A stretch of DNA of 64,000 bases from Chloroflexi bacterium AL-N1 (GCA_013122435.1 WYDT01000005.1:124001-188000); one strand, 5' to 3'; numbered from the stretch's first letter, positions 9,179 to 17,955 are shown. Notes: generated by a model not told the origin, from the letters alone. Made by a program: numbers and translations.

Positions 9179-10018
9179 ATGAAACAACCTCCTGATTATC
9201 TCCTACTTGGGCATTTCACCAGAGACGTGCTACCCGATGGAAACTTTATTCCTGGTGGCACGTCTTTGTATGCTGCCCTGACAGCGCACCGTTTGGGTAA
9301 ATCTGTTGCCGTCGTTTCGGCTTCTGCGAAGTTACCATCAGACTGGCCCACAGGGATTGAGGTTGTGTTCCATCCTGCCCCCACACCACTAACATTTGAG
9401 AATCGTTATACCATGTACGGTCGACAACAGATGCTCCATGCTGTCGCTGGTCCTATAGCAATGGCAGACATCCCTCATACGTGGTGTGACGCTCCAATTG
9501 TTCATCTTGGACCTATGCTGCAAGAGTTACCAGAAGATCTTATTTTTGCATTTCCCAACGCGCTACTTGGTGTTACCCCGCAAGGTTGGATGCGTGCATG
9601 GGACTCACAGATCCCAACCCCTGTTCAGTACAGACCATGGTTGCCAGTACCAGAATTACTTTCACGTATTGATGTACTTGTTGTCAGTATTGAAGATGTT
9701 CAGGGCGATGAGGATCTTGTGGCACACTATGCACATACATGCAAACTGGTGGCCTTAACACGTGGCTCTCGTGGGTCGACCCTGTTTTTGGAAGGAGTCC
9801 CCCATCACATTTCTGCAGTTACCGCCCATGAGATCGATCCAACGGGTGCAGGAGATGTATTTGCAGCAGCACTAGTAGTCTTTTTACACGAGGGCCATAA
9901 TCCACTGAGTGCTGCTCGTATAGCTTCCTGTGTTGCTGCGGCTAGCGTTGAAGGGATTGGGGTAAGCCATGTTCCCACACGGGATGAAGTCGAAAAGCGG
10001 ATGAACAAGGCGGTATAA
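9179..10018 (+). CDS. PfkB-family carbohydrate kinase
   Basis: A ribokinase-fold kinase of 279 residues that phosphorylates a small hydroxylated substrate with ATP; the substrate is unknown. The ATP-site and catalytic motif DPTGAGDVFAAAL is intact, with the catalytic Asp at D226. The N-terminal GG motif is present in FIPGGTSLYAA. The protein lacks the long lid insertions of adenosine kinases. It is the last gene of the rpmH-rnpA-yidC-khpB block and is followed at once by a hairpin overlapping its stop codon. Confidence 0.85.
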   Translation: MKQPPDYLLLGHFTRDVLPDGNFIPGGTSLYAALTAHRLGKSVAVVSASAKLPSDWPTGIEVVFHPAPTPLTFENRYTMYGRQQMLHAVAGPIAMADIPHTWCDAPIVHLGPMLQELPEDLIFAFPNALLGVTPQGWMRAWDSQIPTPVQYRPWLPVPELLSRIDVLVVSIEDVQGDEDLVAHYAHTCKLVALTRGSRGSTLFLEGVPHHISAVTAHEIDPTGAGDVFAAALVVFLHEGHNPLSAARIASCVAAASVEGIGVSHVPTRDEVEKRMNKAV

Positions 10019-10063
10019 AATACCCATTAAGCATCTGGTGTGGATAGTGCTCAATGGGTATTT
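10018..10063. terminator. Bidirectional terminator between the kinase and AAA+ genes
   Basis: A perfect 11-bp inverted repeat, AAATACCCATT at 10018-10028 and AATGGGTATTT at 10053-10063, with a 24-base loop. A-rich and T-rich ends flank the stem on both strands, as expected between convergent genes. Confidence 0.7.
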
Positions 10064-10089
10064 AGTGGCTGCTTTGTGGTCGGTTTGAC

Positions 10090-11313
10090 CTATAGCTCGT
10101 TGTTACGATCCGTTTCGTGGTTGCGGCGAGGTGTAATACGGGGGCCGCGTGTTCCTATATGCGAGGCTGTATTTTCAAACGTATTTCCTCGATCTGTTGC
10201 TAACCCGACGCTTGGTTGTTGTGGTCCATCACTATTTGGACGACCAACCTCACTTGCGCGTAGCTCTTCTGCTTGTTGAAGGAGCTCTGGAACAGGTTCG
10301 TAGAAGAATTCAAGTGCTGAGTCAAATGAGTCGATGCCTGTGTATGTGACAATGATTCGGCTGCCCTCGGGAATACCACCAGATGCCATGAAGTCAGCAA
10401 GCGGAGCTTCAACTAATTTCAGCAACTGTTGTCGTAGTGGCCGTGCCCCAAATCGTGGTTCAAATCCCTTTTGGAGAATGTATTCTTTGGCTTCATCTGA
10501 AAGTTCAACTTTAATACCATGGCGCAGATATTGTCTGTTGGCCTCATTAAGCATACGCTCAAGCACTGCCCGCAGTGTATCGCTCGAGAGTGGGCGAAAA
10601 GCTACGATTTCATCAATACGATTGATCCACTCTGGTTGAAAGACACGTTGGAGTGCCTCAAACCCGATCTGATAAATTTGCTGGCCCGTAGACTCAACAT
10701 CCTGGTTTGGGGTACGGAATCCGATGGTACGGTTATCAAGAAAATCAACCATCTCTTTGGCGCCAATGTTCGTGGTTAAGATGACAATGCTATTCTGAAA
10801 GGATACGCGACGACCACCGTTGAGTAATAGAACTTCTCCATCCTCCATAATTTGGAGCAGAATATTCCATAACTCTGGTTGGCCTTTCTCAATCTCGTCA
10901 AATAGTACGATACTATTTTCTTGCTCGATGATATCTGGATTGAGTAGTGGTTTCTGATCACGACCTACGTATGATGGGGGTGCTCCTACTAACGCTGAGA
11001 CCTCGTGTCCTTGACTAAACAGTGAACAATCTATTTTCAGAAATGCTTCACCATCTGGTCGTTGCAAATGGGCAAGCTGTCGAGCGGTTTCTGTTTTCCC
11101 GACCCCGGTTGGGCCGAGAAACAGCAGAGTTGCTCGTGGACGGCGGATGTTTCCAGCACAAAAACCATAACGAGCACGATTTAATAGACGAACGACTGCT
11201 TCAATTGCCCGCTCCTGCCCAAAAATGGTTGCGCGAATCTTGTGTTCCACTTCATCTAAAGGATTTTGTGTGCCGCGTACCGCTCGTATCATATCAATAG
11301 GAGGTTGGTACAT
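10090..11313 (-). CDS. Lone ClpB/ClpC D2-type AAA+ ATPase
   Basis: A single-ring AAA+ ATPase of 407 residues that matches only the second nucleotide-binding domain of ClpB/ClpC. It lacks the N-domain, first AAA+ domain and M-domain. Walker A GPTGVGKT is at 67-74, Walker B VLFDE at 136-140, the sensor-1 asparagine in ILTTN at about 179-182, and sensor 2 in GARPLR at 289-294. NRIDEIVAF supplies the arginine-finger region. No ClpP-binding loop is obvious to me. The last 60 residues are polar and look disordered. The ATG at 11313 is preceded by GAGAGGA. It is probably an unfoldase or a remodelling factor for one client; similar stand-alone D2 proteins occur in other phyla, but no function can be assigned from context. 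Confidence 0.8.
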   Translation of the reverse strand: MYQPPIDMIRAVRGTQNPLDEVEHKIRATIFGQERAIEAVVRLLNRARYGFCAGNIRRPRATLLFLGPTGVGKTETARQLAHLQRPDGEAFLKIDCSLFSQGHEVSALVGAPPSYVGRDQKPLLNPDIIEQENSIVLFDEIEKGQPELWNILLQIMEDGEVLLLNGGRRVSFQNSIVILTTNIGAKEMVDFLDNRTIGFRTPNQDVESTGQQIYQIGFEALQRVFQPEWINRIDEIVAFRPLSSDTLRAVLERMLNEANRQYLRHGIKVELSDEAKEYILQKGFEPRFGARPLRQQLLKLVEAPLADFMASGGIPEGSRIIVTYTGIDSFDSALEFFYEPVPELLQQAEELRASEVGRPNSDGPQQPSVGLATDRGNTFENTASHIGTRGPRITPRRNHETDRNNEL

Positions 11314-11617
11314 AATTGGTCCTCTCTGGCTAGATATATTACCTGTTTGGGATTATGATTGTCAGCTAATATCGGGAGGAAATGCGCGTTAGGATGCTTT
11401 ATTTATTACTGTCGGTATTATACCGATCGGCAGATCGCTACGTCAAGATACAGGTTAATCGATAAACCAACGAGATGGTATCTTTTTTGTAAAGACCTTT
11501 ATGATAGGATGTAGGAGCCGATTTTAACGGCCAGATAACATAAACTTAATATCTTTCGACTACAGTATTATTCGGCAATAGACATAGAAATTACAATACA
11601 CAATCCAAACAATCTAT
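11314..11617. promoter_or_regulatory. Divergent control region with a 15-bp palindrome at 11412-11426
   Basis: This 304-bp region separates the divergent AAA+ gene and response-regulator gene. It contains TCGGTAT-T-ATACCGA, a perfect 7+1+7 palindrome that is a good candidate operator. The rest is AT-rich, and I see no coding frame. Confidence 0.5.
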
Positions 11618-12343
11618 ATGACGACTATTCTTGTTATCGAGGATGATCAGGTTCTTGTCGAAACCCTACAATACAACCTGGAGCAAGCAGGATTCCAGGT
11701 TGAGTCTGCGCTTGATGGGATCACTGGTCTCGATAGAGCGCGCAATCTTCAACCAGATCTGATTCTTTTGGATCTGATGCTCCCAGGGCTTGATGGATTC
11801 TCAATCTGCCGCATTTTGTCCAAGGAAATAGCTACGCCTATCATCATTCTGACCGCACTGAGTGATGAGTCTCATGTTATTACTGGCCTTGAATTGGGTG
11901 CGAATGATTATATCGTTAAGCCATTTAGTTTGGGTGAATTGTTGGCTCGCATACGGGCAACGCTACGTTGGAGTACTCGACAACGGCAACCGCCATCAGA
12001 TGTTCTCCGTACTGGACCACTTCGGCTTGATCGCAGCAGTCGCAGAGTGTGGTTCAAAAACAGGGAGGTTGCATTGTCCCACAAAGAATTTGATTTATTA
12101 GCTTGCTTAATGGACAATATCGGAATGGCTTTATCACGTGAAGTGTTGCTTGAACAGGTTTGGGGAGAAGGTTTTATTGGCTCTCATCGCACAATTGATG
12201 TACACATTCGTTGGTTGCGAGAAAAGATCGAAACGGACCCGTCTAACCCACTTCTCATTCATACGGTACGGGGAATAGGTTATCGTCTTGAGGAACTGAG
12301 TGTAAACGTGGACGCAACCTATGCCAATCAAGATAATGCTTAA
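11618..12343 (+). CDS. OmpR/PhoB-family response regulator
   Basis: A two-domain transcription regulator of 241 residues. The receiver domain (1-120) has the acidic pair E8/D9-D10, the phosphorylatable D52 in LILLDLMLPG, the T/A switch in ILTA and K101 in YIVKPF. The DNA-binding winged helix (about 130-230) shows the typical LSHKEFDLLACL and TVRGIGYRLE elements. No histidine kinase gene adjoins it, so its partner is encoded elsewhere. It is divergent from the AAA+ ATPase across a palindrome-bearing region, so it may regulate that gene or itself; this is inference. Confidence 0.92.
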   Translation: MTTILVIEDDQVLVETLQYNLEQAGFQVESALDGITGLDRARNLQPDLILLDLMLPGLDGFSICRILSKEIATPIIILTALSDESHVITGLELGANDYIVKPFSLGELLARIRATLRWSTRQRQPPSDVLRTGPLRLDRSSRRVWFKNREVALSHKEFDLLACLMDNIGMALSREVLLEQVWGEGFIGSHRTIDVHIRWLREKIETDPSNPLLIHTVRGIGYRLEELSVNVDATYANQDNA

Positions 12344-12367
12344 ATCTTACAGTCATGCTGTTGCTGA

Positions 12368-12844
12368 TTAACTCCGATTACGATCCTTTATTGCGCGATC
12401 CATATCGCGTTGTGCCTCTCGACGAGCAATAGTATCACGTTTATCATACAACTTCTTCCCACGGGCAAGCCCTAGTTCAAGTTTTGCTCGACGCCCCTTA
12501 AAGTAGAGTCGTAAAGGTACTAATGTGTATCCCTGACGCTCTATTAACCCGACAATTCGACTGATCTCGCGACTACGTAGCAACAATTTGCGTGGACGTG
12601 TTGGTTCATGATTAAAGTGAGTTCCAGATTGTTCGTAGGGAGAAATATGGACTTCATAGAGCCACACCTCATCATTTACAACACGTGCGTATCCTCCGCG
12701 TAAATTGATACGCCGATCACGGATCGATTTGATCTCACTTCCAGTAAGCACTAAACCTGCCTCATAACTATCTTCTATAAAATAGTCATGGCGTGCTTTA
12801 CGGTTATCAGCAATTGTCTGATTACCAGATGTACTTTTGGCCAT
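12368..12844 (-). CDS. smpB: SsrA-binding protein SmpB
   Basis: Binds tmRNA and rescues stalled ribosomes by trans-translation. The start is the ATG at 12844 (MAKSTSGNQ), with AAGGAT upstream, giving 158 residues, the normal length. The 41 codons further upstream in the same frame are not family-like. The hallmark sequences are present: KARHDYFIEDSYEAGLVLTG, SEIKSIRDRRINLRGGYARV and the basic C-terminal tail with LARGKKLYDKRDT. No tmRNA gene is visible in the window. Confidence 0.95.
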   Translation of the reverse strand: MAKSTSGNQTIADNRKARHDYFIEDSYEAGLVLTGSEIKSIRDRRINLRGGYARVVNDEVWLYEVHISPYEQSGTHFNHEPTRPRKLLLRSREISRIVGLIERQGYTLVPLRLYFKGRRAKLELGLARGKKLYDKRDTIARREAQRDMDRAIKDRNRS

Positions 12845-13068
12845 ATCATTATCCTTGATCTCGATGAAAGAGAACACCTCCGCAAACATACAGCGGAGGC
12901 GTACTAGATATTCATCATACACTATTTTAATTATAGCATATTCCGACTTTAGGCCGATTTTCCGCATCTATAGCCGTGTTGTTACACGATAGGATGAGTT
13001 ACCAACTGTTCAATCGAGTCGAGTGAGTGATCACGAAGTGACTGAATTTGTGCAAGAAAATGAGGATC

Positions 13069-13620
13069 TTACTCTTTGAGTGTGTTAAGGTGGTTGATCC
13101 AGGGCCAAATCTCATTCCATGAACCATCGATCCAGTCTATGTTCATTGTCTTCTGCAGTCCTCGTTGTTCCAGCAGTTGTCGTAGATCACTCCGAAAGCG
13201 GAGGTAGGCAGCGGCTACGGCTGCTTCTGTGGCTGATTGTTGGACAGGGGTACGGTCAGCCGCATAAATACCATAGGCAAGTATTTGTTTGATGCGTAAA
13301 TTGATACGGTGAATAGTAAGCTGTTCGATGTCAGCTAATTCTGGTACTCCTATGACTAGAAAACCGTCAATAAAGTCTGTACGAGCACCTGCTATTTGTC
13401 CGCGACCATCCATTGTGTCAAGTACACCACCACCGCGCATGATGAAAGAGCGTTGGTCGTCTTGCATGTTCCCTGGTCGTTCTTGCATAATGAGTGGTGT
13501 AGCTGCAAGATGGAGTAAACTCAACATATGTGAGTCTTGCCCAAGATCGCCTTGAATAGTGAGGTGATGTGGTAAAACGCTTCCTTCAGGCAGCAAACGA
13601 AGAGCAGTAAGTGCATCCAT
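13069..13620 (-). CDS. Unrecognised protein, C-terminal partner of the upstream membrane protein
   Basis: A 183-residue protein from ATG at 13620 (a TTG directly before it is also possible). I do not recognise the family. It has no membrane segment and no nucleotide-binding motif. A glycine-rich patch MRGGGVLDTMDGRGQ and a Trp-rich C-terminus (DWIDGSWNEIWPWI) are the visible traits. It follows the gene at 13669-14562 after 48 bases in the same reading frame, separated by two in-frame stop codons, and no ribosome-binding site is clear. The upstream in-frame residues AYSYHIAARL look protein-like, so the true start may be a rarer codon upstream. The two could be an operon or remnants of one longer gene. 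Confidence 0.5.
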   Translation of the reverse strand: MDALTALRLLPEGSVLPHHLTIQGDLGQDSHMLSLLHLAATPLIMQERPGNMQDDQRSFIMRGGGVLDTMDGRGQIAGARTDFIDGFLVIGVPELADIEQLTIHRINLRIKQILAYGIYAADRTPVQQSATEAAVAAAYLRFRSDLRQLLEQRGLQKTMNIDWIDGSWNEIWPWINHLNTLKE

Positions 13621-13668
13621 CAAACGTGCTGCTATGTGATATGAATAGGCTGGGAGTCATCGGATGAG

Positions 13669-14562
13669 TCAGGTTCCAAGGGAAGCTGAGTACCCGCCGT
13701 CCATGCCAAAACAACGTACTGTGTCTCGTAAGAGTGCTGGGAGGACACCTCCGGTGGAGATGGGTAAGTAGATCTTACCACCTACAGGAGGTGATAATCG
13801 ATGGCGAAGTTCGTACGGGAACATCAGTTGTGCAAACTCATGAAGGATTTTGGTAAGTTCCTGATCCGTGATATCTGGATTCTCGTGTAATAAAAGATAT
13901 GCTTCTATACGTAATAAAGCCTGGGCGGCTGGTGAAAGAGTGATAGGAGGAAACGGTAAACGGAATATTCGCTCGGCACTTGTTGAGTCAAGTAAGCCTA
14001 CCTGGCGTATGATCTTTTTTTGAGGCCTTTGCACGTGTTTGACAGCGAAATCACTGACATGACGTTGATAGACACTTGCTTGCTCAAGTTTATCCAGTAC
14101 AGACACAATCGCAATTAATTGTTCCCAGATAGTCCATAGAATGACTAATCCTAGTAGAATGACGAGGAGGCGTTGCCAGACCGCAACATCTGCGAGAATA
14201 ACAGGTGATGCTATGGTCATACTTAGCACAAGTATTATAGCAGAGGGAATAAGTAATGGGATGACGGGGGCGAAAGATCGTCGTCTGTATGTAGTTGTTA
14301 CACCAAGATAATACTGAATGTCACGAATGTTGGTGCGTCCTCGTGTAAGTAGTGGCCGCGAGAGTAATGCGATGTGGGCTAGCAATACGGCGAGCGTGAG
14401 TCCCCCAATAAGCAATCCCTGCCAGTCGCGCACAACCTGCGCTGATACAAAACCCATTGGCAAAATGAGGAGCGGAAAAACATAACGCGATAATCGGCGT
14501 AACAATTGGCGCTCCTGTGCAACGTGCATACGCATTTCACTGGCAAGGATGTCAAGATACAT
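13669..14562 (-). CDS. Membrane protein of unknown function with four N-terminal membrane segments
   Basis: A 297-residue protein. Hydrophobic segments lie at about 28-46, 49-68, 100-122 and 130-150, followed by a soluble C-terminal half of about 145 residues with helical character (LSPAAQALLRIEAYLLLHE). I do not recognise the family. The gene starts 13 bases after pyrF ends and is probably co-transcribed with it, and with the unknown gene at 13069-13620 that follows. Nothing indicates a link to pyrimidine synthesis beyond the shared strand. Confidence 0.6.
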   Translation of the reverse strand: MYLDILASEMRMHVAQERQLLRRLSRYVFPLLILPMGFVSAQVVRDWQGLLIGGLTLAVLLAHIALLSRPLLTRGRTNIRDIQYYLGVTTTYRRRSFAPVIPLLIPSAIILVLSMTIASPVILADVAVWQRLLVILLGLVILWTIWEQLIAIVSVLDKLEQASVYQRHVSDFAVKHVQRPQKKIIRQVGLLDSTSAERIFRLPFPPITLSPAAQALLRIEAYLLLHENPDITDQELTKILHEFAQLMFPYELRHRLSPPVGGKIYLPISTGGVLPALLRDTVRCFGMDGGYSASLGT

Positions 14563-14575
14563 AGATTCTGCGCCG

Positions 14576-15412
14576 CTATTCTGATTTGACTCCGACGAGT
14601 GCGTCGTTTATGGCATTGCGAAAGTATAGCGCCTTATTACGTGCTACCTCAGCAAAGTTATCTTCTGCAGAAGCATACAAAATACTACGTGATACATTGA
14701 TCACGGCATGTTGATGATGTGAAGTCACCGCTGCTTGTACTGTAGCCGTGAGATTCCCTCCCTGCATTCCTACACCAGGAATGAGGAAGGGCAAATCAGG
14801 ACAGACATCGCGTACTTCTTGAATAATGGCAGGGTAGGTTGCGCCGACGACCAAACCAACATTGTTGTACGTATTCCACGTATCGCGGGCCTGACGTGCA
14901 ACTTCTAAATAGAGAGGACGACCATCTTCCAACCGCTTGTCCTGTATGTCTGCGCTGCCAGGATTAGACGTTTTACATAACAATATACAACCGCGATCCT
15001 GGTATTGTAGGAATGGCTCGAGTGCATCACTGCCAAGGTAGGGATTAAGGGTTACAGCATGCACTCCTAAAATATCGAAGATAGCATGGGCATATGCCTT
15101 TGCAGTTGAGTCAATATCTCCACGTTTTGCATCGAGAATAACAGGAATATGATTGGGTATGGTTTGGATAACGCGTTGGAGTGTTTCAAAACCTGTTGTC
15201 CCTAATGCCTCGAAAAAAGCAATATTGGGCTTAAAAGCGCAAACAAGATCCGCTGTCGCCTCGATAATGCGGGTACAGAATGCATAGACTGGGTCTGTAT
15301 CAGCGCGCACTGTAGACGGAAGCTGTGTCAGATCTGGATCAAGGCCGACACATAACAAGCTGTGATGACTCTGACTGGTATGTGCCAGTCGTTGTAAGAA
15401 GGTTTTTTGCAT
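14576..15412 (-). CDS. pyrF: Orotidine 5'-phosphate decarboxylase (group 2)
   Basis: Catalyses the last step of UMP synthesis, decarboxylation of orotidine monophosphate. The start is the ATG at 15412 (MQKTFLQRLAHTS), giving 278 residues, typical of the longer group 2 enzymes. The catalytic motif is intact: D94-A-K96-R-G-D99 in ILDAKRGDIDSTAKAYA. The phosphate-binding end PGVGMQGGN and NVSRSILYA are also present. The frame could extend 21 codons upstream, into the DnaA-box region, but those residues are not family-like. No other pyrimidine gene adjoins it. Confidence 0.93.
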   Translation of the reverse strand: MQKTFLQRLAHTSQSHHSLLCVGLDPDLTQLPSTVRADTDPVYAFCTRIIEATADLVCAFKPNIAFFEALGTTGFETLQRVIQTIPNHIPVILDAKRGDIDSTAKAYAHAIFDILGVHAVTLNPYLGSDALEPFLQYQDRGCILLCKTSNPGSADIQDKRLEDGRPLYLEVARQARDTWNTYNNVGLVVGATYPAIIQEVRDVCPDLPFLIPGVGMQGGNLTATVQAAVTSHHQHAVINVSRSILYASAEDNFAEVARNKALYFRNAINDALVGVKSE

Positions 15413-15439
15413 AACTATAGTCCTTATACTAAAATCGTA

Positions 15440-15601
15440 TGTGGATGATACATCATTGTCAAGTGATTTTTTCAAAAAGCTGTTTTCTGATCCATGTCAA
15501 AAAGAATGTGGATTTTGTTGAAAACATTTGTTCTATATCTTTGCAATCCTGTACTGCACATGTGGATAAAGTGGATAACATGTCGAAGAATTGGTGGACA
15601 A
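15440..15601 (+). promoter_or_regulatory. Cluster of DnaA-box-like 9-mers
   Basis: Four same-orientation matches to the consensus TGTGGATAA (reverse of TTATCCACA) occur within 139 bases: TGTGGATGA at 15440, TGTGGATTT at 15507, a perfect TGTGGATAA at 15561 and AGTGGATAA at 15570. A weaker GGTGGACAA lies at 15593. The region is AT-rich and lies between divergent pyrF and the sigma factor gene. It could be a DnaA-controlled promoter region or part of a replication origin; dnaA itself is not in the window. Confidence 0.5.
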
Positions 15602-15607
15602 AGGGGG

Positions 15608-15637
15608 TTGACTTTGATATAGTACTAATGGTATATT
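15608..15637 (+). promoter_or_regulatory. Probable promoter of the primary sigma factor gene
   Basis: TTGACT at 15608-15613, an 18-base spacer and TATATT at 15632-15637, preceded by TGG (extended -10). Transcription would begin near 15645, giving a 5' leader of about 230 bases. It lies directly after the DnaA-box cluster. Confidence 0.5.
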
Positions 15638-15693
15638 GATTCAATATCTAGCGGGGTGCCGCGCTCGCGTCCCTTTACAGTCAAAAATCGTTC

Positions 15694-15723
15694 GGGGCTT
15701 TGAGTAAGCCTACTCTCAGCCCC
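15694..15723 (+). promoter_or_regulatory. Stable hairpin in the sigma factor leader
   Basis: GGGGCT-TT-GAGTA-AGCC-TACTC-TC-AGCCCC forms an 11-bp stem with a small symmetrical internal loop. It is not followed by a T-run at once (ATCTTGTTGG follows), so it is more likely a leader structure than a simple terminator. The 5' leader also holds a run of eight A at 15735-15742. Confidence 0.45.
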
Positions 15724-15876
15724 ATCTTGTTGGCAAAAAAAAGGCGAGCTCGGTGATGTATTTCACAAACACGACATTATTACACAAAACTCTTGACACA
15801 TCGTGTAATATGTCTAACAAGAGCAACAAATATGGTCATCTCATCAAGTAAATTTTTGCTACAGGAGAGGGCGCAG

Positions 15877-17019
15877 ATGCTCGAGCAATTGCTTGAGGTA
15901 GCGCGTACTCAGGGCTACCTTACTTATAGTGACATACTTGAGGCGCTTCCTCAGCCCGAGTTGCATATAGTTGACATTGATCAGCTTTACGCAGCTCTTC
16001 AAGCGGAAGGCATTCGAGTAGTTGAACATCCTGACGAGGTTGATTCAACGGATGGATCTCATTCGCTCGATGATGACATTTTTTCCGAGATCCATGAACT
16101 TGCCGACATCGCGCTTGATGATCCTGTTCGTATGTATCTTCAAGAAATTGGTCAAGTATCGCTGCTCTCAGCAGAACAAGAAGTGACACTTGCCAAGCAG
16201 ATGGAATCAGGTGATATTGCACAACATCGCCTTGATTGCGCCGATTTTTCCTCTTGGGGTGAGCGGCGTGAACTTGAACGTCAAGTCAATGGTCGGGATG
16301 ATGCACGCCAGCATTTGATCCAGGCAAACTTACGCCTTGTGGTGTCAATTGCGAAGAAGTACACCTCTTACGGCTTGACAATGATGGATCTGGTGCAAGA
16401 GGGTAATATTGGTTTGATGCGGGCGGTTGAGAAGTTTGATTACACAAAGGGTCATAAATTCTCGACCTATGCCACATGGTGGATTCGCCAGGCGATCACA
16501 CGTGCCATTGCAGATCAGAGCCGCACTATTCGTCTCCCTGTCCATATGGGTGAGGCTATTAGTCATGTCAAACGTACGTCACACAAATTGCAACAAGCTA
16601 TGCAGCGTGAGCCATCTCCTGAAGAGATCGCTGACGCTATGGGTATTAGTCCTACGAAAGTGCGTAGAACACTCGAAGCATCCATGCATCCTCTCTCGCT
16701 CGAAATGCCTGTTGGTCAGGAGGGCGAAGGGCGTATGGGAGATTTTATTGAAGACGACCGCATTGGGGCACCGGCTGATGCCGCAGCTGCCACTATGCTT
16801 CGTGAACAAATCGAAGAAGTACTTAAAAAGCTGCCTGAGCGTGAACGTAAGATTATTCAATTGCGTTATGGCTTAAAAGATGGTCGTTATCGTACATTAG
16901 AGGAAGTCGGTGTCGAGTTTGGCATCACACGTGAACGCATTCGCCAGATTGAGGCTGTTGCACTACGAAAATTGCGCCATCCTTATTTAGGTAAAAAGCT
17001 TCGTGGATATCTAGACTAA
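15877..17019 (+). CDS. sigA: Primary RNA polymerase sigma factor (SigA/RpoD)
   Basis: Directs RNA polymerase to housekeeping promoters. I choose the ATG at 15877 because AGGAGAGGG lies 6-9 bases upstream; the longer in-frame starts at 15832 and 15793 lack a ribosome-binding site. The 380-residue protein has a region 1.1 helix bundle ([19 protein letters not shown]), region 1.2 [11 protein letters not shown], and the region 2 core from [12 protein letters not shown] through [17 protein letters not shown]. Region 3 has the [10 protein letters not shown] element, and region 4 has [18 protein letters not shown], ending LRGYLD. There is a short non-conserved insert instead of the large NCR. Upstream lie a promoter-like pair, a hairpin and DnaA-like boxes. 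Confidence 0.95.
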   Translation: MLEQLLEVARTQGYLTYSDILEALPQPELHIVDIDQLYAALQAEGIRVVEHPDEVDSTDGSHSLDDDIFSEIHELADIALDDPVRMYLQEIGQVSLLSAEQEVTLAKQMESGDIAQHRLDCADFSSWGERRELERQVNGRDDARQHLIQANLRLVVSIAKKYTSYGLTMMDLVQEGNIGLMRAVEKFDYTKGHKFSTYATWWIRQAITRAIADQSRTIRLPVHMGEAISHVKRTSHKLQQAMQREPSPEEIADAMGISPTKVRRTLEASMHPLSLEMPVGQEGEGRMGDFIEDDRIGAPADAAAATMLREQIEEVLKKLPERERKIIQLRYGLKDGRYRTLEEVGVEFGITRERIRQIEAVALRKLRHPYLGKKLRGYLD

Positions 17020-17042
17020 TCGCAGTCATATACTGTCCCATG

Positions 17043-17097
17043 TGGCACGTGAAGAACAGCATTTTGCTGTTTGTTACGTGCCATCTGTTTTTTGTAT
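17043..17097 (+). terminator. Intrinsic terminator after sigA
   Basis: Outer stem TGGCACGT at 17043-17050 pairs with ACGTGCCA at 17076-17083, and an inner stem ACAGC pairs with GCTGT. A T-rich tail TCTGTTTTTTG follows. Confidence 0.75.
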
Positions 17098-17112
17098 AGG
17101 AGATGAGTCCTT

Positions 17113-17397
17113 ATGGCAGAAAAATTAAGCGATACAGTGATTCAAGAACAAGTCGATCAACTAGGTAGTTGGCGCCTTCAGGGAAACATGATTAGCAAAA
17201 TCTTTCAGTTTAGTTCTTTCCCGGCAGCGGTTGCCTTTGTCACACATGTGGCATTTCTTGCAGAAGCGGCAGGCCATCATCCTGATGTAGATATTCGTTA
17301 TAACAAAGTGATGTTGGTGTTAACAACCCACGATGCAGGTGGGTTAACACAAAAAGACTTCAGTTTAGCGGCACAGGTCGATGAAATTCTGGGTTAG
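17113..17397 (+). CDS. Pterin-4a-carbinolamine dehydratase
   Basis: Dehydrates 4a-hydroxytetrahydropterin and so regenerates pterin cofactors; in bacteria it may also act in folate metabolism. At 94 residues it has family length. The active-site histidines are in EAAGHHPDVDIRYNKV, and the THDAGGLTQKD element follows as expected. An AGGAGATGAG ribosome-binding region lies before the ATG at 17113. No aromatic amino acid hydroxylase adjoins it. The next gene (HD hydrolase) starts 54 bases downstream. Confidence 0.9.
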   Translation: MAEKLSDTVIQEQVDQLGSWRLQGNMISKIFQFSSFPAAVAFVTHVAFLAEAAGHHPDVDIRYNKVMLVLTTHDAGGLTQKDFSLAAQVDEILG

Positions 17398-17451
17398 GTA
17401 CACTACTCGACCTATGCACAACGTACGTTAGCTAACAGAGTTCAGGCAGTT

Positions 17452-17955
17452 ATGGGCAGGTTTTATCGCCTCTATCAACTTTTTCGGGCCACCACAGGGC
17501 GTATAACACAGCAAGAGCAGAATCTGGTTGAACAACACCTTACTGATTGTGAATTGTTGTTGTTCAAGAGAATGGCGTATTTTGATCAACGTCATTGCAT
17601 TGATGTGTATACTACATTAGTTCGTAACGGATACCACGACTCCACGTTGCTTCGTGCGGCCCTCCTTCACGATTGTGGTAAAGTTGACAATAATGGCCGA
17701 ACTATCCCGTTAGTGTACTACGGTATTTTTGTGATACTAGAGCGTTTTATGCCTGAACTCTATACGCTGGCAGTGTCCAAAGGGCGTGGAATATGTTCAC
17801 CCTTTGTAATTCATCACACCCATGAATTACGTAGTGTGCAGCTTGTTCAGGCGGCAGGTGGCTCATCTGATATCGTCTCCCTCTTACGTGATTACGCCGA
17901 TCACAGACAAACACCTTATACCCAAGCGTTACAATGGGCCGATAATCAAAACTAA
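17452..17955 (+). CDS. HD-domain phosphohydrolase, substrate unknown
   Basis: A 167-residue metal-dependent hydrolase of the HD superfamily. The metal site is visible as H (in QRHCIDVYTTL), the HD pair in ALLHDCGKVD, and downstream histidines in FVIHHTHE with a late D (RDYADHRQTPY). It has no GYP signature or sensor domain, so cyclic-di-GMP hydrolysis is unlikely. Similar small HD proteins are annotated only as hydrolases. It lies between the pterin dehydratase and scpA on the same strand. Confidence 0.8.
   Translation: MGRFYRLYQLFRATTGRITQQEQNLVEQHLTDCELLLFKRMAYFDQRHCIDVYTTLVRNGYHDSTLLRAALLHDCGKVDNNGRTIPLVYYGIFVILERFMPELYTLAVSKGRGICSPFVIHHTHELRSVQLVQAAGGSSDIVSLLRDYADHRQTPYTQALQWADNQN

Noticed and set aside
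15439-15639. 66-codon frame in the pyrF-sigA intergenic region
   Set aside because: Covers the DnaA-like boxes and the sigA promoter, with random-like composition.
15793-15811. TTGACA followed by TAATAT as the sigA promoter
   Set aside because: Only seven bases separate the elements, too short for a sigma-70 promoter.
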